Assembly (NCBI GenBank): GCA_964463985.1
Contig: CAYXEK010000002.1
Coordinates: 1 to 64,000, forward strand
DNA: 64,000 bases
Reading direction: 5' to 3'
Source: JAXGPF01 sp964463985
GTDB taxonomy: Bacteria; Verrucomicrobiota; Kiritimatiellia; JAAZAB01
Part shown: piece by piece, positions 1 to 8,768 of the stretch
Layout: each line of letters opens with the position of its first letter
Position numbering within the stretch: the stretch's first letter is position 1
Position numbers and translations under genes: made by a program
The notes under the pieces: model-generated
Seen by the model: only the letters and a program-made list of their open reading frames with translations
Database searches by the model: none
Told to the model about the DNA's origin: nothing

Positions 1-1127
1 TCCGGCAAGCCGATGCGGCAAACCACGCCGGCCTCCGGTTCGGCGGTGTAATAGTTGCGATCCAAATATGCCTTGAAACAATCCAGTTCCGGTGGCTCGA
101 CGATTATGATGCTGCCGCAAGGATCCCCGGCGGCCGTTTCAAGATTGACGTGTATGTTCCGGCGCATGATGGCCGCCACCGGCACGGAGATTGTGAATTC
201 CGCGTCGGCGTCACCGCGTAGTTCCAGTGCGGCCTCCGCTTCCCCGGGGCTGCCGGTATCCGGAATGTCGCGCACGCGCAAACACACCTGGCCGGCCTGC
301 CCGCTGTAATTGCGTATCCGTCCCGATACATCGTACCGGCTGGCACCGCCATCGAACTGGTATCCGCCTACCTGGGCTTCCTCCAGCACAGGCAAAAACG
401 GCTCCTTAATCACCGCCCCCGCCAAGCCCGCCACAGGCATGAACCGCTCCGGCGTGTTCCACCAGTCCGGCGCCGTCGGCGCCCAGGCGGCCACGATCCG
501 GGTTTCGCCGACCACAACGGCATTCGCATCGCGCACCGGAACGAATAAGTGAACCAGCAGGTTCATGCGCGCCTTGGCGGGATCCCCATCCTTTATCAGC
601 CACGATAACGGCAATTTCAGTTCCGCCTGCCAGCCAGTGGCGCTGATGCGCGTGGCCGAACGCAGGGGGATGTTCCACCGCGCATTCCCGCCTTTACCGT
701 CATTGCGCTGATCGGCCACGACATTCCCGGCGCTCAGACGGATGTGATACCATATTTTGCCGTCGGTCCCGGGATCGAACGCCACCTTGACGCAGTTTTC
801 CCCCTGCACCCGTTCGTCGCGCTGCTGCGCTTTCGGTTCGATGCCGCCCGGTTCCGGATGCCGGATGTCAAATCCGATGAACAACCATGCGTCATCCCGC
901 ATGATGCGCGCGGTTACATCACCGCAAGCGGGAAAGCCCTCCGCGCCTAAAACGACAAATTTGGTGACCGCCAGCGCGTCGCGCCAGGCCGGGTCATCCA
1001 GGTTACCGTCCCATTGCGGTGGGTTAGCGCAAACCGGAATCGCCGGCGGCCGGGCCGCCGCGGCGGCACAAGATAAAATCCAACCCAGAGTTATCCCAGC
1101 GCATACCGCCAATTGCATCAAGCGCAT
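1..1127 (-). CDS. Secreted protein with CBM9-like domain (3' end outside window)
   Basis: This reading frame starts at an ATG at 1127 and stays open to the left edge, so about 375 N-terminal residues are visible and the stop lies outside. It opens with MRLMQLAVCAGITLGWIL followed by an Ala-rich stretch, a Sec signal peptide. Next comes a domain of about 190 residues typical of family-9 carbohydrate-binding-like modules: NPPQWDGNLDDPAWRDA near the start, then FIGFDI, and later GWQAELKLPLSWL. From about residue 250 a second beta-rich region follows (DVSGRIRNYSGQAGQ). It starts 22 bp after the stop of the 1150-4041 gene on the same strand and is probably co-transcribed with it. The role is inferred as sugar binding or processing at the cell surface; the catalytic part, if any, is not in view. 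Confidence 0.72.
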   Translation of the reverse strand, partial: MRLMQLAVCAGITLGWILSCAAAAARPPAIPVCANPPQWDGNLDDPAWRDALAVTKFVVLGAEGFPACGDVTARIMRDDAWLFIGFDIRHPEPGGIEPKAQQRDERVQGENCVKVAFDPGTDGKIWYHIRLSAGNVVADQRNDGKGGNARWNIPLRSATRISATGWQAELKLPLSWLIKDGDPAKARMNLLVHLFVPVRDANAVVVGETRIVAAWAPTAPDWWNTPERFMPVAGLAGAVIKEPFLPVLEEAQVGGYQFDGGASRYDVSGRIRNYSGQAGQVCLRVRDIPDTGSPGEAEAALELRGDADAEFTISVPVAAIMRRNIHVNLETAAGDPCGSIIIVEPPELDCFKAYLDRNYYTAEPEAGVVCRIGLP

Positions 1128-1149
1128 TTTGACTCCTGTTTCGCCGCAT

Positions 1150-4041
1150 TTACACCCGCCGCACCATGGCCGCCACCCGGGCTCTTCCGGCGCCCACACC
1201 GCGGCCGGCCTTGAACCGCATGCGGTTGGCGCCGCGCCGCATTTTAACCGGACCACCCGGCAGTGGCATGGTACCCCGGACATGGCCATACGGACTAAAA
1301 ACCACCGCCTGGCCGGCCGGCGTGATTTCCGTATAATCCCCCGCCGACAGATCAAACGGCAGGATGATCTCGCGGCCGGCAACGGCCAACGCGGGGTGGT
1401 GCAAAACGGTTTTAACCAACGGCAAGGCTCGGATTTCTGAAAGCAGGCATGTGGCGGCGCCGTTCACCGGCACATGATTGAGCCAGAGATTGATGCCCGC
1501 CACCTGGTCCATGGCCAGCCGTGAACGATAGATGTCGTAAACAGCGCGGCCGTAGGGCCAGACATATTGTTCGAACCGTTCCGATTCCGGTTCAATCAAC
1601 GCCTGGTAACGCCAGCCGGTGTAGTCCAGCGGCACGTAATGGTCTTCCAGCGACTGCCGGCGCGCGGCGCCGACAAGTTGCACATTCAACACAGCGCCGC
1701 TGCCGTCGCTGTGTACCCACAGACCGTAGACCGGGCATGACGACAAATCTTTTACGGGAGCAAAACGTTTGCCCAACCATACCCAACTGGCGGGACGCTC
1801 CCGGTAAATCCGTTCCCCGTGATCCAGCAACGACAGGTCATCGTCGGGAGATGACCCGGGGAAAGAACCCGCACCGGCGCTTTCGGCGCGGAAACGCACT
1901 ACCGCGGCTGCCGAAGCATCCGGGGAGCGCTCGGCAACCGGAGTCAGGTACGCGCGCAGACCCGGCGCGGCACCGGGGTATGCATATTGTTTCCCGCTGT
2001 TGAGAATGCTTGCGGCCGACAGATCGCAGTTGAATTCGCCGTGCGCCTTGAAATCCGCCAGTGTGATCCCGCGTTCATCGTTATAGGGCGCGGCCGACCA
2101 GAGCGCCTCGATGCGCAACTTCACCGCCTGGGCGCCGTAGGGGTTGTCAAACTCCCATGCGGCCGACGCATCATCAGGCCCGCGGACGGTATACATTAAA
2201 CGCTTGCGCTCCCGCAACGCGATCCGGTGCGCGGCATCTTCCTCCAAGGCATGCTCCTTGTCCGGCGCGCACAATTTCCGGCGCAGGGCATTGGACAGCC
2301 GCAGACCGCGGGCCCGGGCGTAGCGGTTGAAGACTTCGCCCAGCCGGCGCAGATGCGGGATATCCCCGACCATCGGCGGCGACAAGCCTTGCAGGGAAAA
2401 GCCGATGTCCGCACCCAAAGCCTTGATGCAGAGATTTTCCGCGTCTTCGGGAAACGTGGTTTCGGTTTTGCAGGCATACGCGTCAACCTTGTCCGGATCG
2501 TTTTCCGCCACGGCAGCCATGCCGGCGGCAGCGGCGGTGCGCGGCACCCACCATCCCAGATGCGCAGGGAGAAAAATGCGCGCGCATTGCGCATTTGAGC
2601 GCAGGTGGTGATTTAAAAACGCGCCATACCCGCGGATTGGATGATCCCATGCGCCCAGGCGGGAACGCAGAAACCATAAATGATGCAAGAACGCCGCCAT
2701 TTCCATAATGACCGGGCGTTGCAGGCGCTGAAAAACTTCAAACGCGAACTTGGCGCCATAATGCCAGCGGGCTTCCTCGCCCCCCAGGATGTGAATGCCG
2801 TCCAACCCATCCAGATAGATCATGTCAAACCCGCATTCATTGACCACGTTCGATATGTTGCCGGCAATCTCGCTAAACAAACTTGTTTCGCCATCCGGCG
2901 CGAAAAGCCCCCAGCAAGAGCACAAATGATACGCAGCCGTGCCAGCGGCATGACCTTGGGCGCGTGTGCCCCATGCGCCCCGCCGGCACCCGCCGACCCC
3001 GGCTGACGGACGATCGAACACCCGCGCATACTCAATCAATTCGTCTCCGATTTGGAGCGTCATGCTGCGTCGCAGAAAATACCCGATCTCCCGGGGTAAG
3101 CCGGCCGTGTCCTCCATCAGCTTGATTTCGGTAGCACTGTTCGAAATCGGGGTGGCCAGCGTGTAGCGGCCTTCCTTGGCCAGACGTCGATCAGGAACGG
3201 GTGACACATAAGCGGTATCCTGGGCGATTGAAAAAGACATGGTGTGGAGGCCGGCCCGGAGGCCGGCCGCATGCAGGCGGTCCACCACCGTACGCACACC
3301 GTTCAAGCCGTCGGGAAATGATTCCGGATGAGGAGCATAATCGCCGTAGCGTAAGGCCTTGGTCCCGGCAAAATGCAATTGATCCATGCCAAAATCATGA
3401 CACAACGCGATGTATTCGTCTACCGTCTCCGCATTCGCCGCGCCAAACATGTATGATGTTTTATTTTCCGGCGCATCCAAAGCCCATGGCCCGCCCAGGG
3501 GCGATCGCGGCAGGTCCGGCGCAGCATTGACCACCCGCATCAAAATCCGGCGCATTTCGCGGAAGGGACATCCGATGATCGCCGCCGCCGCGCCCGCCAC
3601 CCCGAATTTTGGATAACATTGAGCCGTCAAACGCCGTTGCGGCCCCGGCAGTTCATCCACGCGGGTTGCTAGATTCAAAGCCAGGGCGCAGGCGCAGAAA
3701 ACATCAGCCTGCCCGGCTCCGGCGAGCAATGGCACATCCAGAAAAATCAACCGATCAAAACGCATATGCGTTACGGAAGCGATCCGTAAAACCAGGCAAT
3801 CGCTTTCCCGGCGAACATCAATGGTTACCGTTAAATCATCCGGAAAGCGCACAATTAATTGATCATTGCGATTTTCCACCGCCAACGGCAGAACTTCCCG
3901 GCCAGCGCACAGAATGCGGCAAAAAGCTACTGGATCGGCGTTTTCCAACAGGCTAGCGCCAGACGTCAAACTGCGGAAGGCCTGCGTTACCCCATTGTCG
4001 CCGATCAGCCAAAAGATTCTGCCGTTTTCTATCGTTGGCAT
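1150..4041 (-). CDS. Large TIM-barrel glycoside-hydrolase-like protein, family unassigned
   Basis: The protein has 963 aa and no signal peptide, so it is probably cytoplasmic. Residues 1-190 look beta-rich. A central region (about 195-600) reads like a TIM barrel: FGMDQLHFAGTKA at about 217-229, AAGLRAGLHTMSF at about 258-270, and GFDMIYLDGLDGIH at about 404-417. D411 and D414 lie in a barrel-strand position where retaining alpha-galactosidase-like enzymes (clan GH-D) carry their nucleophile. The C-terminal third is beta-rich. I recognise the architecture but not a named family; the assignment to glycoside hydrolases is inference. It diverges from the AraC regulator at 4237, across a 195-bp gap, which suggests that regulator controls it. 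The CBM9-like gene follows 22 bp downstream. Confidence 0.6.
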   Translation of the reverse strand: MPTIENGRIFWLIGDNGVTQAFRSLTSGASLLENADPVAFCRILCAGREVLPLAVENRNDQLIVRFPDDLTVTIDVRRESDCLVLRIASVTHMRFDRLIFLDVPLLAGAGQADVFCACALALNLATRVDELPGPQRRLTAQCYPKFGVAGAAAAIIGCPFREMRRILMRVVNAAPDLPRSPLGGPWALDAPENKTSYMFGAANAETVDEYIALCHDFGMDQLHFAGTKALRYGDYAPHPESFPDGLNGVRTVVDRLHAAGLRAGLHTMSFSIAQDTAYVSPVPDRRLAKEGRYTLATPISNSATEIKLMEDTAGLPREIGYFLRRSMTLQIGDELIEYARVFDRPSAGVGGCRRGAWGTRAQGHAAGTAAYHLCSCWGLFAPDGETSLFSEIAGNISNVVNECGFDMIYLDGLDGIHILGGEEARWHYGAKFAFEVFQRLQRPVIMEMAAFLHHLWFLRSRLGAWDHPIRGYGAFLNHHLRSNAQCARIFLPAHLGWWVPRTAAAAGMAAVAENDPDKVDAYACKTETTFPEDAENLCIKALGADIGFSLQGLSPPMVGDIPHLRRLGEVFNRYARARGLRLSNALRRKLCAPDKEHALEEDAAHRIALRERKRLMYTVRGPDDASAAWEFDNPYGAQAVKLRIEALWSAAPYNDERGITLADFKAHGEFNCDLSAASILNSGKQYAYPGAAPGLRAYLTPVAERSPDASAAAVVRFRAESAGAGSFPGSSPDDDLSLLDHGERIYRERPASWVWLGKRFAPVKDLSSCPVYGLWVHSDGSGAVLNVQLVGAARRQSLEDHYVPLDYTGWRYQALIEPESERFEQYVWPYGRAVYDIYRSRLAMDQVAGINLWLNHVPVNGAATCLLSEIRALPLVKTVLHHPALAVAGREIILPFDLSAGDYTEITPAGQAVVFSPYGHVRGTMPLPGGPVKMRRGANRMRFKAGRGVGAGRARVAAMVRRV

Positions 4042-4236
4042 GTCAAAGTTTAAACTGTACGCACGTGTGTTTTCATGCTACAAGAAATGACAATTCTCTG
4101 TTCGTAGCGCCAACTGTAATGGATCAAACCGCGGCCGGCAATGGGCGAAATCAACAAAGTTGTTTGGTATATTAGCTGTCACGGGGGGGCGGAAAATATC
4201 CACTGATGTAGTTATCCCGCCGGCGCCGGCCTATAA

Positions 4237-5139
4237 ATGCTATGGCATCTGCTTATGTTCCTCAATCCCCGGCATAAAACAATTGCCTATACGCCCCAGT
4301 TGGACATTTTGGCTTTCGGGCGGAATCCCAAACTCCATCAATGGCATTATGACCAGGTGCTGGTGCCCTACTGGCGCATTTACTGGAATGACCGTGCCGG
4401 AGCATGGCTGCGGGCTCCTGATGGCCGGCGTTATGAAATTGCACCGGAGCGTTTTACGCTAGTCGCCCCCAACACTCTTTTGTCCAGCCGCCAGCAACGC
4501 ATGGTTTGCCATTACTTCACGCATTTCATTGCCGGGCTGCCTTACGCACATATCCATGACAGGGTTCATACTTTGTACGCACAGCCGCAGTTGGTGCATG
4601 AAATGGTGCGCAATTACGCGGTGCCCGCCGGCCGCGATGCCGGCGTGACGCAGAACTTGGCCACGGCCTTGAAATTATGCTGGCACGCTTTGTCGACCTT
4701 GCCGGACGCCTGGCTGCAATCCTGCGCCACCTGCGCGCGCTTGGACGACGCGCTCCACTGGTGGGAGGGGCAAAAATGGCGACAGGTTTCGAACGCCGAA
4801 TTGGCCGCGTGCGCCGGCATGCATCCCGCTGCATTTTGCCGCCATTTCCGGCATGCCATGGGATATACGCCGCACGCCTATGGATTGCTCAAGCGCGTGG
4901 AAGAAGCCTGTGTTTTATTGCACTTTACCAACCACAGCATTAAACAAATTGCGGATCAAACCGGGTTTTGCGACCGTTATTATTTCTCATGCGTATTTAG
5001 GAAATTGCGCGGCGTCAGTCCGGCGGCTTACCGCAGCCAATGCGCACAGAATCATCAAGATGCAGCGCGCCCAGAGGGGAAAGCAGCGGATGGGGATGAT
5101 AGACAGGCTCCGCCCGGCGGGCGCATTACTCCCGGTTGA
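4237..5139 (+). CDS. AraC-family transcriptional regulator
   Basis: This 300-aa protein has an N-terminal sensing region and a C-terminal AraC-type double helix-turn-helix at about residues 185-275. The first helix-turn-helix is around NAELAACAGMHPAAFCRHFR, the second around HSIKQIADQTGFCDRYYFS, followed by the typical FRKLRGVSPAAYR ending. It has no signal peptide and acts on DNA in the cytoplasm. It is transcribed divergently from the hydrolase-like gene at 1150-4041 and is its most likely regulator (inference from position). ATG codons at 4237 and 4255 are both possible starts. The last about 25 residues are charged and lie beyond the AraC domain. Confidence 0.88.
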   Translation: MLWHLLMFLNPRHKTIAYTPQLDILAFGRNPKLHQWHYDQVLVPYWRIYWNDRAGAWLRAPDGRRYEIAPERFTLVAPNTLLSSRQQRMVCHYFTHFIAGLPYAHIHDRVHTLYAQPQLVHEMVRNYAVPAGRDAGVTQNLATALKLCWHALSTLPDAWLQSCATCARLDDALHWWEGQKWRQVSNAELAACAGMHPAAFCRHFRHAMGYTPHAYGLLKRVEEACVLLHFTNHSIKQIADQTGFCDRYYFSCVFRKLRGVSPAAYRSQCAQNHQDAARPEGKAADGDDRQAPPGGRITPG

Positions 5140-5416
5140 AGCGGCACCACCGCGGCACACATTATCAAAACGCTAATTGTATTGGCAGCCAATCTGCGCG
5201 GCAACTTATCTTGCACGCCAGCGGCAGCCCTTCTGCCAAAGGGCTTGCACTGAATGCTAGCGAAGGACCGAGCCATGCGCCGAGTATGATACAGTCCTGC
5301 TCCGCGTAATTGCCGCATTGCCTTCTTTGCGCATGCGGCGCGATGACAGTCTGGCCGAGAGGTAAACCGATCTCCGGCCCTTTTGCATGCCATCCGAATA
5401 CCTATGGCCCATTTTG

Positions 5417-5711
5417 TCACTTGCCCGCGCAGCGCGCGCGAAACCAGGGCAACTCGCCCCAGTTGGACTTCCGGTCCCAGCAACGCTCCGGCGTGCGCAT
5501 CCAGCCGCGTGCGGGCAGTTTTTTCACGCGCTCCAATTCCGGCGCCCACCGGGCCAGAGTCCGGCGCGCCAATTCGCTGACCGCGGCCGCATCGCCGCGT
5601 GCCTCGGCTTCGGTGATCGCCTGGGCGGCGCGGTATAACTCCGCCGCCATGTGCCAGTGGCCCAGGACTTCGCTCCATGTTTCCGAAATATCGGGCAAAA
5701 TCTTCAACCAC
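5417..5711 (-). pseudogene. C-terminal fragment of a DUF4838 protein
   Basis: About 95 codons match the C-terminus of the intact DUF4838 gene at 8769-10784. Both share MAAELYRAAQA, TEAEARGDAAAV, RTLARW.PEL and LPWFRARCA in the same order. Nothing resembling the rest of the roughly 670-residue protein lies upstream. The match begins abruptly next to the helicase-like tail at 5718-5972, so a deletion or rearrangement joined two unrelated gene ends. It ends RARCAGK and stop. This probably shows the native C-terminus of the family here, unlike the intact gene, whose end was altered by a transposon. Confidence 0.75.
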
Positions 5712-5717
5712 TGGGCG

Positions 5718-5972
5718 CTACGGTTCGGAGAGTCGCCGCAGGACTTGTATCCATTGTCGCAGATTCTTCTCCGCGAGCTTGGCGTCGGTCAGCTCCTTTT
5801 CCTGGTGCGCGACATAGGTGTTCCGGAAGTTGTTGATGTCGGTGACGGCGGCCAGCAGGTCCCCGGCCCGTGCGGCTCGCACCCGGTGCGCACTCGGTTC
5901 CTGCCACGTCTCAAACAGGGGTTCGAGAACAGATGGATTGACGAAGTATGGCTCTGGCATTCGACTCCCCAA
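5718..5972 (-). pseudogene. Possible C-terminal remnant of a helicase-type restriction protein
   Basis: An 84-codon open stretch contains NNFRNTYVAHQEKELTDAKL and LRQWIQVLRRLSE. I recall this kind of sequence at the C-terminus of large DEAD/DEAH-helicase (Res-like) proteins that accompany DNA methylases; this is memory of a family pattern, not a search result. No helicase motifs precede it; the start region (MGSRMPEPYF) borders non-coding sequence. It lies on the same strand just downstream of the Fic gene. With the methylase tail upstream of Fic, it suggests a once-complete restriction-like island. It could instead be a short free-standing gene. Confidence 0.4.
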
Positions 5973-6068
5973 AAATTTGCCTTATCTCTTACCTATGACC
6001 AGCGTTAAAAACAGGCAAAACTACCATATATTGTGGTAAATTGCCGTAACACTAAAAGAACACACAAT

Positions 6069-7232
6069 TTAACCCTTCTTAAGACCCTCCCTATGGGTGG
6101 CCTCAGAAAGCAATTTCTGCCACAGGTCCGTCAACGCATACTGCCGGACGCGCAAGGCCTCTTCCCGCTCCGGCCTGACAAATCCGTCCATGCGCCACCG
6201 GCCCAGCCATTCCCGCGCCGTTGCCCCCGAGATGCCGTACCATGCGGCAAGGTCTCGCGGTCCAAATAACGAGGCATTCGGATCGTCTTCCATCCTCCGC
6301 AGCATCAGCTTACTGAGCAACTGCTGTTGCGTACGGTGGAGATAATCCCAGGGCGCGCTGCGTCTTTCCTGCGGATGGATGGCTTCCGCTTGCTTTCTGA
6401 GCGCATCCGCTCCGCGGGCCATCGCTCCGCAGAAGAACTCCAGCCAGCAGGTATGATCCGGATCATGCCGTCCCTGGTAGTAGTCCACCGGCAACCCCAT
6501 CTGCAGACTGCCGTAGTAAGCAGCCAGATTTGGGGTATAGTACTCCTCCAGGGACAGGAATCCCCGCATGTCGTATCCGCTGCGCCACAGTTCAACGGTC
6601 GCCAGCGCCCGCGCTGTCCGTCCATTGCCGTCGGAGAAGGGGTGAATGCTGACGAAACGGTGGGCCAGCAAACCGGCGCGGAGCGGAGCGGGCAGTGTCG
6701 TGGCGGACGGGCTTTGCGCCCACGCCAGGAGATCGCGCATCAGGTTCGGCACATCGGCCGGCTCAGGCGGGCCGTAGTCAATCGCGCGCGTGGCGCTATC
6801 CACCACCGGGCACTCGTTCTTCCGGTATTCGCTTCGCGCGCCCCGGCGGCCATGCCCGCGGACAATGATGATCGCGTGCAACTCGCGGATGAAGTCCTCC
6901 GTCAGGTTGCGGTGTTCTTCCACCTGTTCCTCGATCCAGTCCAGGGCGCGCCAATAGTTGCGCACCTCCTGCGCCATGGCGCTGCCGGTCCGGTCCGGGT
7001 GGGCGACGGCTCTACCCACTTCGCGGCTGTCGAGCGTGTTGCCTTCGATGGCCGTGGAGTTGCGCGTGGCGCGTTGCCGGGCCTCATGCCGCAGCAACAG
7101 AATCCGATCAGGCGGCAAGGGCAGCATGTCTATGACGCTGCGCGCCGCCTCAATCCGGGTGAGCGCATGGACCATCTCATGCGTATAGGTAAAACGCGCG
7201 CGAAACGGCACGCCGGTATCGCGTCCGCTCAT
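6069..7232 (-). CDS. Fic-domain protein (probable AMP transferase)
   Basis: The protein has 387 aa. The Fic signature HPFSDGNGRTAR is at residues 197-208, with catalytic His197 and all canonical residues kept. An N-terminal inhibitory motif of the (S/T)xxxE(G/N) type is present at residues 59-64 (STAIEG), so it belongs to the self-inhibited class with the helix before the Fic core. The C-terminal 80 residues look like a winged helix (RDLAAWYGISGATAREWLGRW). Fic proteins move AMP or another nucleotide part onto target hydroxyls; the target here is unknown. It starts at an ATG at 7232 after a purine-rich GGGGGTCAGG. It sits between two broken restriction-like gene ends and is the only intact gene there. 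Confidence 0.9.
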   Translation of the reverse strand: MSGRDTGVPFRARFTYTHEMVHALTRIEAARSVIDMLPLPPDRILLLRHEARQRATRNSTAIEGNTLDSREVGRAVAHPDRTGSAMAQEVRNYWRALDWIEEQVEEHRNLTEDFIRELHAIIIVRGHGRRGARSEYRKNECPVVDSATRAIDYGPPEPADVPNLMRDLLAWAQSPSATTLPAPLRAGLLAHRFVSIHPFSDGNGRTARALATVELWRSGYDMRGFLSLEEYYTPNLAAYYGSLQMGLPVDYYQGRHDPDHTCWLEFFCGAMARGADALRKQAEAIHPQERRSAPWDYLHRTQQQLLSKLMLRRMEDDPNASLFGPRDLAAWYGISGATAREWLGRWRMDGFVRPEREEALRVRQYALTDLWQKLLSEATHREGLKKG

Positions 7233-7344
7233 GACCTGACCCCCAGGAAGCGGGAATGTTGAAGGGCAAGCGTTGAAGTGTGACCACAGCGCCCTTTCCC
7301 CCCCTTCGATCTTTTTCTCAACTTTAACATTCGCGCTTCACCCC

Positions 7345-7580
7345 TTACACTTCAACAATCACACTTGCCGAAGTGTCGCAGCCGAAGGTATCCACTACCT
7401 TTACGCACGCCGTGTATTTCCCCTTCTTCGGATACAGGTAGCCGGCGTCGCTGACCGTCTGGAGCGAGCGGGCCTTGCGTGTGCGAAAATCCTGCCAGTG
7501 ATGGTGAACGGCTTGCCCGGCTGCCAGTCGAAGTCCACGGCCCAGAAATCAATGAAATCCATGCCGCTTTTGACCGCCCG
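7345..7580 (-). pseudogene. Frameshifted C-terminal remnant of a DNA methylase-like protein
   Basis: Reading leftward from 7580, one frame gives SGMDFIDFWAVDFDWQPGKP. A one-step frame change then gives HHHWQDFRTRKARSLQTVSD, followed by GYLYPKKGKYTACVKVVDTF and GCDTSASVIVEV, with stop at 7345-7347. I recognise this as the conserved tail of adenine-specific methylases or related proteins of restriction-like systems (from memory, not a search). The recognisable sequence stops at 7580, exactly where the 20-bp repeats of the RAYT element start. The 5' part of the gene is gone. Both the truncation and the frameshift make it a pseudogene. Confidence 0.6.
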
Positions 7581-7620
7581 CGCCTGTCAGGGTCAGCCCT
7601 CGCCTGTCAGGGTCAGCCCT
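7581..7620. repeat. Two direct 20-bp repeats at the edge of the RAYT element
   Basis: The 20-mer CGCCTGTCAGGGTCAGCCCT occurs twice back to back (7581-7600 and 7601-7620). The second copy runs into an AT-rich stretch, TGAATTAAAATTTAATATTT. The GGGTCAGCCCT core reappears inverted at 8773-8783 and in direct orientation at 23210-23220. Confidence 0.9.
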
Positions 7621-7650
7621 TGAATTAAAATTTAATATTTTGCTGCACGT

Positions 7651-8715
7651 TTAAATTCTAGAAACTTGCCGTTCAAGCAAGCGTCCGGCTTCCGCCACCA
7701 GATCGCGCAACCTCCGATCCGTCTCCAGCAATCCAACCACTTTCCGCATCTGGTGACTGACCGCTGCCCCGCTACCCATTCCCAATACCGCCGCCGCCTC
7801 GCGTTGCGTCAGCCCCGCATACTTGCATAGCAATCGCGCCGCCACCCCGCGCATAGCCGAATTCCGCCGACGACAACGGAACGTCTCTTCCGGCATGTTA
7901 AATGCTTTTGACAAGATTGATAACACCAACGACTGGTCGAGCGTCTTTCTGGTGTTGCGAAAACTCGCATCTTCCGGACGTCGGCTCCCCCCAACCCGCT
8001 GCCGATACAACCCGTCCACCCACACGCAGAATGATTCTCCACCTATGCTACGCGGCGAAATTTTCAGCGCCGCTTGCAAGCTCTTATCTCCGGTAGAACA
8101 TCCCACCTCAACAAATTTCCGGTAACGCCCGTGGCATACACGACGATTTGCGCTAATTTCCATTAATATCGGTTCATATTCCACAAAATCCAACTCTTTG
8201 AACTTGCCGATATAACTTGGATAACTGCTCCACGGATACGCCTGCAGGTAACGCATCCGCTCAACCATCGCTTTCTTCTTCATCACCCCGACCTGCACCG
8301 GATTCAAATGAACATAACGGGAAAGCGCCAGCAGATATGCATCGCCCTCAACCAGTTTCGCCTTGTACCGGCCATCGAACAAATGGCCATGCCGGTTGTG
8401 TCGCAGGTTATAATAGACCGTGTAGGCCGTCAAAAGCGCCTGCATGAATTTCGAGCAGTTCCCCGCCGGCGTTTCGAATACCAGGTGGACATGGTTGGTC
8501 ATCAAAACAAACACATACAACCGGATGTTGTATTGCTCAACTCCACCGGCCAGGCATTTCAGAAACCGTTCGCGATCAGCATCATCCCGGAACAGGCGAT
8601 TCTGAAGCGGCCAAATCGTATCGGCGCCGCTTCCCGGCACAGGCGCATCTCCCAGCATCCGGGCCGTCGCGTGGTAGATCGCACCTTTAAATTCAACTCT
8701 TAATTGCCGTGCCAT
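7651..8715 (-). CDS. REP-associated tyrosine transposase (RAYT, Y1 family)
   Basis: I chose the ATG at 8715, giving 354 aa beginning MARQLRVEFKGAIYHATARM, the usual start of this family; a 13-codon upstream extension is also open. The HUH-type metal motif HVH is at residues 75-77 (TNHVHLVFET) and the catalytic tyrosine is Tyr134 in YVHLNPVQ. GHLFDGRYKA at about 110-119 is the usual loop between them. The C-terminus (about 280-345, GLTQREAAAVLGMGSGAAVS) resembles the DnaA-type helix-turn-helix seen on some RAYTs. The enzyme is expected to cut and join single-stranded hairpin DNA. It lies inside the inverted ends described for the element and looks intact. Confidence 0.92.
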   Translation of the reverse strand: MARQLRVEFKGAIYHATARMLGDAPVPGSGADTIWPLQNRLFRDDADRERFLKCLAGGVEQYNIRLYVFVLMTNHVHLVFETPAGNCSKFMQALLTAYTVYYNLRHNRHGHLFDGRYKAKLVEGDAYLLALSRYVHLNPVQVGVMKKKAMVERMRYLQAYPWSSYPSYIGKFKELDFVEYEPILMEISANRRVCHGRYRKFVEVGCSTGDKSLQAALKISPRSIGGESFCVWVDGLYRQRVGGSRRPEDASFRNTRKTLDQSLVLSILSKAFNMPEETFRCRRRNSAMRGVAARLLCKYAGLTQREAAAVLGMGSGAAVSHQMRKVVGLLETDRRLRDLVAEAGRLLERQVSRI

Positions 8716-8768
8716 GATTGTTACTATGCCACGACAATTCCGATTTTGCAACAATATTATCTTTTATT

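Noticed and set aside
5226..5245. Hairpin AGCCCTT-loop-AAGGGCT after the AraC gene as a terminator
   Set aside because: The stem has only 7 bp and no T-run follows, so it cannot be told from chance.
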